Positions 7,912 to 14,361 of a DNA stretch of 46,127 nt are shown in pieces (the first letter of the stretch is position 1; every line of letters begins with the position of its first letter). Position numbers and translations under genes: made by a program. The notes beneath the pieces were generated by a model, which was not told the origin of the DNA, did no database searches, and saw only the letters and a list, made by a program, of their open reading frames with translations. The stretch spans positions 1 to 46,127 of the forward strand of contig JAFGVP010000087.1 in NCBI GenBank assembly GCA_016937945.1. The letters are read 5' to 3'. Source of the stretch: Pontiellaceae bacterium. GTDB lineage: Bacteria > Verrucomicrobiota > Kiritimatiellia > Kiritimatiellales > Pontiellaceae.

Positions 7912-8793
7912 TCACCGAAGCCTGTCAGCAACCAATATAAGCGCCGCTGACAACGAAAGCGACGCACTGTCGGAAGCCAGCCCGCCGGCATACGCGGCTC
8001 GACCAAGGATCTCCTCTGCGGAGATGCCTGCATCGCGAAGCTGGCTGATGCTTTCGGAGCGCTGTCGTTTGCTGAGTTTATCTCCCCGGTCATCGCAAAT
8101 GAGCGGATGATGAAAATAGTCCGGCGCCGAATGCCCCAACATCTGAAACAACTGAATCTGCCGGGCCGTGCTGGCGAGAATGTCCTCGCCGCGAATCACA
8201 AGATCCACACCCTGCCGAATATCATCGCAGACGCAGGCAAACTGATAGGTCCACTGCCCCGTCCGGTCCCGCAGGGAAAAATCACCACACTGCTGCTTCG
8301 GATGCTGCCGGCATTCGCCAAGCCGCAGATCCCGGAACACCACCTCGCCGACCGGCACGCGCAAGCGAACCGTATTACCGATCAACGGAAGTCCCTTTGC
8401 GGAACAGGTTCCGGAATAGCATAGTTCTCCATCAGCGCCGGACCGCTCTTTCTGGATCTGCTTACGACTGCATTCGCATCCATAAACCAGCCCCTGCTCT
8501 GACAACAGACCGAGCATCCGCTCATAACATTCGCCGCAATCGCTCTGGCGGAATTCAGACGCTTCGGCTGCGCCGGACGCGGACATTCCAAGATCAGGAA
8601 CAAAACCGAGCCATTCCATGTTTTCAAGAATAGTGGTTTCATACTCGGGCCGGCGCCGGGACAGGTCGTGATCCTCGATCCGGCAGATCACCTTTCCGCC
8701 GCCGGATTTTGCCACTCCCCAGACATACAGCATATGGAGCACATGCCCCAGATGCAGGTACCCGGTCAGACTGGGAGCAAAACGCGTGATCAT
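7912..8793 (-). CDS. gluQ: Glutamyl-Q tRNA(Asp) synthetase
   Basis: Truncated GluRS paralogue that charges queuosine in the anticodon of tRNA(Asp) with glutamate. At 293 residues it lacks the anticodon-binding half of GluRS. Class I signatures are visible: RFAPSLTGYLHLGH (HLGH at 14-17) and KLSKR at 239-243. The zinc site expected for this family is present: Cys106, Cys108, Tyr126 and Cys130. Its start overlaps the trpF stop as ATGA, so the two are translationally coupled. A full-length GluRS is excluded by length and by the missing C-terminal domain. Confidence 0.93.
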   Translation of the reverse strand: MITRFAPSLTGYLHLGHVLHMLYVWGVAKSGGGKVICRIEDHDLSRRRPEYETTILENMEWLGFVPDLGMSASGAAEASEFRQSDCGECYERMLGLLSEQGLVYGCECSRKQIQKERSGADGELCYSGTCSAKGLPLIGNTVRLRVPVGEVVFRDLRLGECRQHPKQQCGDFSLRDRTGQWTYQFACVCDDIRQGVDLVIRGEDILASTARQIQLFQMLGHSAPDYFHHPLICDDRGDKLSKRQRSESISQLRDAGISAEEILGRAAYAGGLASDSASLSLSAALILVADRLR

Positions 8794-9407
8794 GGATTGC
8801 GGCAGATGGAGATAAAGGCTTTTACCTTCTCGATATCCTTTACGCCGGGTTCGATTTCGACGCCGGAACTGACATCAATCCCCCAGGGCTTGACCGAAGC
8901 AATCGCTTCGGCCACGTTGTCAGGATTCAGGCCGCCAGCCAGCAGGATCGGGATTTCCGAAGCACGGACCAGATCGCGCGCCTTGCTCCAGTCGCAGGTC
9001 TTCCCCGTACCACCGATGGTTTTCGGATCATAAGAATCCAACAGATAGCGGTCAAAGCAAAAACCGTGATCAGCAAAATAGAGTTCATCCGGATTCAGCG
9101 CCCTCCAGATCTCAAGCCCCCGGAAAAGTTCCCGGTCGAGCTTCCAGTTGTCCGGCACACGATGCACCTGCAACACATCCAGCCGCGCATGCTGCGCTGC
9201 GTGAGCCAGCTCGGCCTCCGCAGGGCTGACGAATACACCGACACGTCGAACCCCTTCCGGGGTTTCCCACCGGCCGACGGTTTCGGGCGCGATGTAGCGC
9301 TTCGATTTCGGCCACTGGATAAAACCGAGCGCATCCGGCCCTAACGCAGAAATCTGCCCGAGGTCTCCCTCCGAGCAGATTCCGCAGATCTTAATAAATA
9401 CGCCCAT
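8790..9407 (-). CDS. trpF: Phosphoribosylanthranilate isomerase
   Basis: Third step of tryptophan synthesis: isomerises phosphoribosylanthranilate to CdRP. The TIM-barrel family signatures are visible: VFIKICGICSEGD with the catalytic Cys, DALGFIQWPKSKRYI, PILLAGGLNPDNV and WGIDVSSGVE. The length (205 aa) is typical. It overlaps gluQ by four bases and is itself only five bases from the flavodoxin-like gene upstream, so all belong to one leftward transcription unit ending with trpB. Confidence 0.96.
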   Translation of the reverse strand: MGVFIKICGICSEGDLGQISALGPDALGFIQWPKSKRYIAPETVGRWETPEGVRRVGVFVSPAEAELAHAAQHARLDVLQVHRVPDNWKLDRELFRGLEIWRALNPDELYFADHGFCFDRYLLDSYDPKTIGGTGKTCDWSKARDLVRASEIPILLAGGLNPDNVAEAIASVKPWGIDVSSGVEIEPGVKDIEKVKAFISICRNP

Positions 9408-9412
9408 GGCTC

Positions 9413-10081
9413 TTATTCAGCGTCGTCTTCCTCTTCCGAAAAATCCATGTCAGCCACGTCTTCCGCAATTTCGGAAGCGGCTTCGATCGCCATGATCTTG
9501 TTCTCTTCAGCATTGTCGAAGAAGAGCGGGTTCTGGCCTTCTGCCCAGACGATTTCCAGATCATCGATGCCGATGAACCCGAAGGCGCTGCGAACCTGAC
9601 GGGTCAGGGCATCGCGTTCGTCATCTTCCTTATAGATACCGCCGGAGGCAACCAGCAGCACGATGCTTTTTACCTTGTGCAGCGGCTTGATGCCATCTTC
9701 CTTGCTGATGGAGAACGTCAGGCCGGGGCAGAGAATCTGATCCATCCAAGCCTTCATGATGGCCGGAACGGTGAAGTTCCACATGGGCATCGTCAGCACG
9801 AGAACATCCGCCGCATTGAACATTTCAGCCTGCTTGGAGGCATAGTTCATGGCCATTTCTTCAACCTTCGACGGCTCATAGCTTTCGTCAAAAACCGGAT
9901 ACCAGGCGCGCTTGTACAGCTCATAGGAGTAAAACGGCGGTTTTTCGTCGTAAAGGTTGACGTTAACCAGCTCCACCTCAGGCTTGAGCTCGATCAGTTT
10001 GGCAAAAAAAGCGGCGGCCAGCTGTTTGGAAACCGATTCTTCGGTCGGCTTCGGGTTTGCGCATACATGCAAAACATTCAT
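9413..10081 (-). CDS. Flavodoxin-fold NAD(P)H reductase (AzoR-like)
   Basis: FMN-dependent quinone or azo-compound reductase of the flavodoxin_2 family. The N-terminus MNVLHVCANPKPTEESVSKQLAAAF corresponds to the FMN-phosphate loop, TMPMWNFTVPAIMKAWMDQI is the AzoR signature, and SGGIYKE matches the late loop. The length of 222 residues fits, with an unusual acidic tail (SEEEDDAE). AAGGAG precedes the ATG. It heads the leftward unit with trpF, gluQ and trpB, but nothing in the sequence ties it functionally to tryptophan. The physiological substrate is unknown. Confidence 0.85.
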   Translation of the reverse strand: MNVLHVCANPKPTEESVSKQLAAAFFAKLIELKPEVELVNVNLYDEKPPFYSYELYKRAWYPVFDESYEPSKVEEMAMNYASKQAEMFNAADVLVLTMPMWNFTVPAIMKAWMDQILCPGLTFSISKEDGIKPLHKVKSIVLLVASGGIYKEDDERDALTRQVRSAFGFIGIDDLEIVWAEGQNPLFFDNAEENKIMAIEAASEIAEDVADMDFSEEEDDAE

Positions 10082-10263
10082 TGCAGAAACTCCTTCTCTC
10101 TTGTCCTTCTTAAAGGTTTTTTCAAATCAAGATGGCGGTTATAGCGCAATTTCGAGCAGGCTTACAACCACTATCCCTGAAAAGCAGAAGCACGCCCCGA
10201 CAATGCCGGGAACGTGCATTTTTTCAGCCTTCGGGCACCGGAAAGCCGTCAAATCCCTCCGAT

Positions 10264-10289
10264 AAAAAGGATTGTGCCGGAAACCGGCA
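10264..10289 (-). terminator. Possible terminator after the aldolase gene
   Basis: Minus-strand TGCCGG-TTT-CCGGCA hairpin followed six bases later by five T residues. It lies about 30 bases after the aldolase stop. The stem is short (6 bp). Confidence 0.4.
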
Positions 10290-10318
10290 ACCGATACCTG
10301 AACGACGACCGGAGGCCG

Positions 10319-11299
10319 CTACATGTCCGCCATTTCGTCGTAGAACGCAACCAGATCGTTCTTCTTGTCGCTCTCGCGCAGCTTAATGGCAGAGCGCGGA
10401 TGTTCGTTCATCTGGCCGGTGATCATATAGGGAATGCTGTAGCCCCAATCGATCTCCTCGCGCAACGGAAGCATCAGTTTTTCAACGGCCTCAATGATCG
10501 GGCGCTGATGGAACTTCGGATTGCGCAGGAAGCCGAGCAGCAACTCCGTCGGACAGTTGCCGGCACCGCGGCCAAGGCCGTCGATGGTGGAGTCAAGCAT
10601 GGTTGCCCCGTTGATCGCGCAACAGATCGTGTTCACATAGGCCATCTGTTGGTTGTTGTGGGCATGAATACCGATTTGCTGACCATGCTGCATCGCATCC
10701 TTATAGCGACGCATCAGATCCTCAATCTGCTCATAGTAGAGCGACCCGAAACTGTCTACGAGGTAGAGCATATCCGCTTCAGCACATTTGCCGATCAGCT
10801 CCAACCCCTTGTTCAGCTCAAATTCCGGCACCGTGGAAATTGCCATCAGATTCACGGAGGTTTCATACCCCTTCTGCTTCGCATCGCGAACCATATCGAG
10901 ACAGGCGGGAATCTGGTGGATATAGCAGGCCACGCGCACAAGATCGATCACGCTCTGATCCGCCGGAACGATGTCGGAATGGTTGGTACGGCCAATGTCA
11001 GCCATCACGCTGAACTTAACCCCCGGATCTTCGTCTCCGAAAAACTTTTTCAGGTCATCCTCGTCGCACATTTTCCACAGGCCGTATTCATCGGCACTGA
11101 AAAGTTTTTTGTCCGCCTTGTAACCGACCTCCATGTAATCGACGTCGGCAGCCACCAATGCTCGGTGCACGCTGCGAACAAAGTCATCACTGAATTTATG
11201 ATTATTCATCAGGCCACCGTCACGAATGGTACAATCGAGCACCTTGAGCTGCGGCCAGTAATCGACCGATTCCGAACTGATATCCTTCTGCTTATTCAT
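10319..11299 (-). CDS. HMGL-type aldolase (4-hydroxy-2-oxovalerate aldolase-like)
   Basis: Metal-dependent TIM-barrel lyase of the HMGL/DmpG group. The signatures are LKVLDCTIRDGGLMNN at the N-terminus, a conserved VDSFGS strand, and the divalent-metal motif GIHAHNNQQMA; LGRGAGNCPTE follows. The start is taken at the ATG at 11299, which has an ideal AAAGGAGAGAG upstream and gives 326 residues. The frame remains open for another 63 codons that resemble an integrase N-terminus (listed separately). The C-terminus continues to YDEMADM. The substrate cannot be read from sequence; it lacks the second DmpG communication domain and has no acylating dehydrogenase neighbour. Confidence 0.85.
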   Translation of the reverse strand: MNKQKDISSESVDYWPQLKVLDCTIRDGGLMNNHKFSDDFVRSVHRALVAADVDYMEVGYKADKKLFSADEYGLWKMCDEDDLKKFFGDEDPGVKFSVMADIGRTNHSDIVPADQSVIDLVRVACYIHQIPACLDMVRDAKQKGYETSVNLMAISTVPEFELNKGLELIGKCAEADMLYLVDSFGSLYYEQIEDLMRRYKDAMQHGQQIGIHAHNNQQMAYVNTICCAINGATMLDSTIDGLGRGAGNCPTELLLGFLRNPKFHQRPIIEAVEKLMLPLREEIDWGYSIPYMITGQMNEHPRSAIKLRESDKKNDLVAFYDEMADM

Positions 11300-11488
11300 T
11301 GCTCTCTCCTTTAAAATTGTTTCGCTTTTCGCGGCATCGGCCTTTTCCGCCATCCGCTGCTTCGCCACTTCAATATCCTTCGTCTGCAACGACTCCGAAA
11401 ACCGCACGCCGTTTACCTTCTGACGCCAGTAATAGACTCCGCCGCGAACCTTAAGGTTTTTTATCCCTGTTCCTTCAAATGTAGCCAT
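11300..11488 (-). pseudogene. Tyrosine-recombinase N-terminal remnant
   Basis: Sixty-three codons open in frame with the aldolase, beginning ATG at 11488. The translation contains NLKVRGGVYYWRQKVNGVR, then FSESLQTKDIEVAKQRMAE, a pattern typical of the arm-binding/SAM-like N-terminus of phage-type integrases (Y-Y-x-R-x2-V-N-G-x-R, S-L-x-T-K-D-x2-x-A). The core-binding and catalytic (R-H-R-Y) domains are absent, because the aldolase begins where they should follow. It is either a decayed integrase or a true N-terminal extension; the strong ribosome site at the aldolase ATG favours decay. Repeats lie immediately upstream. Confidence 0.6.
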
Positions 11489-11490
11489 AA

Positions 11491-11523
11491 ACGCATCACC
11501 AATTAATGATGCGTAATGATGCG
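11491..11523. repeat. Inverted plus tandem TGATGCG repeats
   Basis: ACGCATCA (11491-11498) and TGATGCGT (11507-11514) are perfect inverted arms around an 8-base spacer. TAATGATGCG is also tandemly repeated at 11504-11513 and 11514-11523. The block touches the start of the integrase remnant, so it may be an operator or an old recombination site. Confidence 0.7.
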
Positions 11524-11524
11524 C

Positions 11525-11791
11525 TTTCAGAAAAAGATGTCAATCCTGTGATTCACTTCGTTTAAAGCAGAAACAGCGAGCAACGGCACTTAGTCGCCCC
11601 TGAAAACCCCGTTTTTAGACTGACACCACAATCCAATCCGGCCGATCCGTAGCGAGAGCCTGCGCAAACCCAACGGGCGAGAAACGAATACCCGCTGATG
11701 CGAAATCCTTCGTGTGCAGCCATAAACAGCAAGCGAAACAAGGAACATAGCAAGCTGACCGGGCAAAAGGACGGACGCGGCTCAAGGGCAC
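11525..11791. other. Intergenic stretch without a recognised gene
   Basis: Between the repeat block and the PEP-CTERM terminator. No coding frame with a convincing start, RNA gene or mobile-element end was seen. It may hold debris from the event that left the integrase remnant. Confidence 0.5.
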
Positions 11792-11822
11792 AAAAAAACG
11801 CGGAGCATCAGCCCCGCGTTTA
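11792..11822 (-). terminator. Terminator of the PEP-CTERM gene
   Basis: On the minus strand AACGCGG and CCGCGTT pair around a loop of about 10 bases and are followed by seven T residues. It begins about 20 bases after the stop codon. Confidence 0.85.
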
Positions 11823-11843
11823 GCGCTTTTCTCAAACAGAAAG

Positions 11844-12512
11844 CTAGACCATAAAGATGCGGCGCACCGCAATAAAACCGACTCCGAAGAGAGAAATTAA
11901 CGCAATTACGGCCGGCTCAGGAACCGCCTGAACCGTCACACTTGTGGGCGTGAAAGTTACCGTATCATCATTCACAGCATAAAGTTCTATATAACTGCCT
12001 GACTGCGCATAAGTTCCGGCGTAAGTCGCCAGCCAGGTGGCAGGTTTGACAAACTCCGTGTCCGAATAATCCACATCAGGAATGTTTATATCGCAATAAA
12101 AATAACCAACCTCAACACCATTTACCGTCAAACCCATAGTGGAGCTTGAATCCTCATTGCCGGCATAAAATACAAACATGTCAGAATCCACATATAGCTG
12201 ATCGCTAGGAGCCCAAGAGTTCCCGGACGGGCGGCTGTATGTTCCGCTCAGCCCATCGCCGGACAGATCCGCCCACAACCAAGGATCGGATGTCGTATCC
12301 ACGAACCAACTATTATATGCGCTTCCAAAAAAATCATTCACGCTCCCTGAATAGGTATCACTGACCGTCCAGTTAAACGTATAGCTCTCTCCAAGGGTAT
12401 AACCCAGCGCAGTGCTGTCCGCCGTTCCGGTAACCGATACCATTATCGGGGTTGCCGATGCGCCACAGACACACGCAAACAACGCCGCTGCCATCCAATG
12501 TTTAACCTTCAT
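11844..12512 (-). CDS. PEP-CTERM exported protein
   Basis: Secreted protein sorted by an exosortase. It has a signal peptide (MKVKHWMAAALFACVCGASATP), a middle of about 170 residues rich in Ser, Thr, Asp, Tyr and Trp, and a C-terminal sorting signal: VPEP at about 198, a hydrophobic helix (AVIALISLFGVGFIAV) and a basic RR end. The middle (YTFNWTVSDTYSG, then WATYAGTYA-like strands) looks beta-rich, but no enzyme motif is visible. AAAGGAG precedes the ATG by six bases. It is monocistronic, with its own promoter-like sequence and terminator. The matching exosortase is not in the window. Confidence 0.88.
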   Translation of the reverse strand: MKVKHWMAAALFACVCGASATPIMVSVTGTADSTALGYTLGESYTFNWTVSDTYSGSVNDFFGSAYNSWFVDTTSDPWLWADLSGDGLSGTYSRPSGNSWAPSDQLYVDSDMFVFYAGNEDSSSTMGLTVNGVEVGYFYCDINIPDVDYSDTEFVKPATWLATYAGTYAQSGSYIELYAVNDDTVTFTPTSVTVQAVPEPAVIALISLFGVGFIAVRRIFMV

Positions 12513-12595
12513 TTCATGCTCCTTTTATGATCAAGCGGCCTACTATCACGGATAGAAACCCTAACGACCCAGCCAAGCGTTTCGATTTCACGAAT

Positions 12596-12624
12596 CGTGT
12601 ACTAAAAGTCGGTATTTTTGTCAA
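12596..12624 (-). promoter_or_regulatory. Candidate promoter of the PEP-CTERM gene
   Basis: A consensus TTGACA (12624-12619, minus strand) is followed after 17 bases by TACACG (12601-12596). The -35 box is perfect and the -10 box is weak. It is about 85 bases upstream of the start codon. Confidence 0.4.
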
Positions 12625-12693
12625 GAGGGGCCGCCCGACATCCATCGCCGACAGCGCCGCAGTCCAAACAGCAGATCCCTCGGCGAGGCGTCC

Positions 12694-13140
12694 CTACCCA
12701 TCAGATCGTTTGTATGAAACAATTGAGTATTCGTCGGTTTCTTCGAGGGTTTCCGCCGGCTCAAAGCCTTCCAGCCATTGGGGATTGAAAAAGGTATCGC
12801 CCTCGACAACTTTCTTCACCGTGGTCACCAGCAGCTGGTCGCACTTTGGAATCATGAGGTCATAAATCGCGGCGCCGCCGCAGACGATCGCATCGGCCGG
12901 AACATCAGCAGGATTGGAGACGGCCGTTGCTCCTTCACAGCGGGCGGATGGATTGCGGGTCAACACAAAAATGTCGCGTCCTTTCAGCGGCGGCAGCCCG
13001 TCAAAGGTGGTGCGGCCGACGACGATTTTCTGATCCATCGTGGTGCGCTTGAAAAACTGCAGATCCCCTTTGCAGCGCCACGGCAGGCCGCCGTCTTTAC
13101 CAATCACACCGTTTTCAGACCGGGCAACAATCGCAATCAT
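12694..13140 (-). CDS. folA: Dihydrofolate reductase
   Basis: Reduces dihydrofolate to tetrahydrofolate with NADPH. The start is the ATG at 13140, with CGGAG seven bases upstream, giving MIAIVARSENGVIGKDGGLPW, the canonical DHFR opening; the frame extends further upstream but without family similarity. The catalytic acid is Asp26 (WRCKGDLQFF). The NADPH-binding motifs are VVGRTTFDGL and IVCGGAAIYDL. Its 148 residues are slightly short for the family. It sits directly after thyA in the same direction, a classic pairing, since thymidylate synthase produces dihydrofolate. Confidence 0.95.
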   Translation of the reverse strand: MIAIVARSENGVIGKDGGLPWRCKGDLQFFKRTTMDQKIVVGRTTFDGLPPLKGRDIFVLTRNPSARCEGATAVSNPADVPADAIVCGGAAIYDLMIPKCDQLLVTTVKKVVEGDTFFNPQWLEGFEPAETLEETDEYSIVSYKRSDG

Positions 13141-13168
13141 TAAAGTTCTCCGTACTACCGTTTTCTTG

Positions 13169-13226
13169 TCCACAGATTTCACGGATTATCGGGTTTTGAA
13201 TCTGTGAAATCTGCGTAATCTGTGGA
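13169..13226. repeat. Palindromic intergenic element between thyA and folA
   Basis: TCCACAGATT (13169-13178) is the exact reverse complement of AATCTGTGGA (13217-13226); inside it GATTTCAC and GTGAAATC also pair. The element is low-complexity, CTGTGAAATCTGCG-like DNA, and fills most of the 100-base gap. It may be a dispersed intergenic repeat of this genome. Confidence 0.6.
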
Positions 13227-13240
13227 TTTTCCGCTGCTTT

Positions 13241-14113
13241 TTAAACCGCGACTTCGCCCTTGATGGAGGGGTGACATTCATAGCCATCCAATGTGGCATG
13301 CTGCCACTCCCAATCGAAGATCGAGTCGTAGCCTTCGAGTTTCAGCGCCGGCGGCGCATAGGGTTCGCGCTTCATCTGCTCATCGAGCTGGTCGAGGTGG
13401 TTCACATAAATATGGGCATCGCCAAGAAAACCAATCAGCCTGCCGGCCGTCATCCCGCACTCCTTGGCGATCAATTCCAGCAAAAGGCCGTACGAAGCAA
13501 TATTAAAGGGGATGCCGAGAAAGATATCGCATGAGCGCTGGTTCCAGAGCAGATCCAGCACGCCATCGTTGCAAAGCAGCTGATAGGAATAGTGACACGG
13601 AACCAGCGCCATCTGATCAAGCTGCTGCGGATTCCAGGCATTCACCAGAATTCGGCGGCTGTTCGGATTGGTCTTCAGGGTCTCAATGGCGTTCGCCAAC
13701 TGATCGACGCCGCCGCTAAAATCTTCCGCGCCGAATGCATACTGTCCGTTAAAATTGCGCCACTGAAACCCATAGATCGGGCCGAGGTCCTTTTCTTCGG
13801 CCATGGCTTTATACGTGGCTTCGTCGTGGCCATACGGCACTTTCGCCGGCGTGCACCACTCGTTCCAGATTTTACAGCCGCGCTCCTGAAACCACGATTT
13901 ATCAGTCACGCCTTTAATGAATCCCTCCAATTCAACCCGAAGGGTTTTCCATGCCATCTTCTTGGTCGTGAGCAGCGGAAAGCCGTTGGCCATGTCGTAA
14001 TCAATCATGCAGCCGCTAACGGAAATCGTATCCGTGGCCGTCCGGTTGATTTTCTTTTTTCCCTCCCGGAGGACCTTTTCCACAACCTGTTTGTATACCT
14101 GATCAATATTCAT
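13241..14113 (-). CDS. thyA: Thymidylate synthase
   Basis: Makes dTMP from dUMP using methylene-tetrahydrofolate. The active-site cysteine is Cys173 in ALVPCHYSYQ. The other family blocks are GPIYGFQWRNF, the SRRILVNAWNP phosphate site, RSCDIFLGIPFNIASYGLL and GDAHIYVNH. The ATG at 14113 (MNIDQVYKQVVEKVL) has GAAGG upstream and gives 290 residues; an open extension to 14215 carries no family similarity. The C-terminus is the usual short Val-ending tail (KGEVAV). It probably forms an operon with folA. Confidence 0.98.
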   Translation of the reverse strand: MNIDQVYKQVVEKVLREGKKKINRTATDTISVSGCMIDYDMANGFPLLTTKKMAWKTLRVELEGFIKGVTDKSWFQERGCKIWNEWCTPAKVPYGHDEATYKAMAEEKDLGPIYGFQWRNFNGQYAFGAEDFSGGVDQLANAIETLKTNPNSRRILVNAWNPQQLDQMALVPCHYSYQLLCNDGVLDLLWNQRSCDIFLGIPFNIASYGLLLELIAKECGMTAGRLIGFLGDAHIYVNHLDQLDEQMKREPYAPPALKLEGYDSIFDWEWQHATLDGYECHPSIKGEVAV

Positions 14114-14361
14114 ATCTGCGCCTTCAAAATAGAGGGAGACGCTAGCACGCCCGACCCATGATTTAAAAGTGGAAATACGCCGCGAAGCACTGCCGCACGG
14201 TCCGGCAAAGAGCACAAAGGGCCCCGAGTATGCCCTCCGGACAAATGCCGATCAAAACTGAATTACCCTGTTTTGTCATCGACAAGAAGAGGCAGAAGAT
14301 TATGATTCTTACCTCATCAGAGAGCTAAAAACTTTCTTACTGCTTTAGAGGTCGGGGGCTC

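Noticed and set aside
10190-10224. Plus-strand hairpin GCACG...CGTGC followed by a T-run
   Set aside because: No plus-strand gene ends nearby and the stem is interrupted; I could not justify calling it a terminator.
14114-14215. 34-codon extension of thyA
   Set aside because: Thymidylate synthase starts at MNIDQVYKQV, where AAGG lies upstream; the extension is not conserved in the family.
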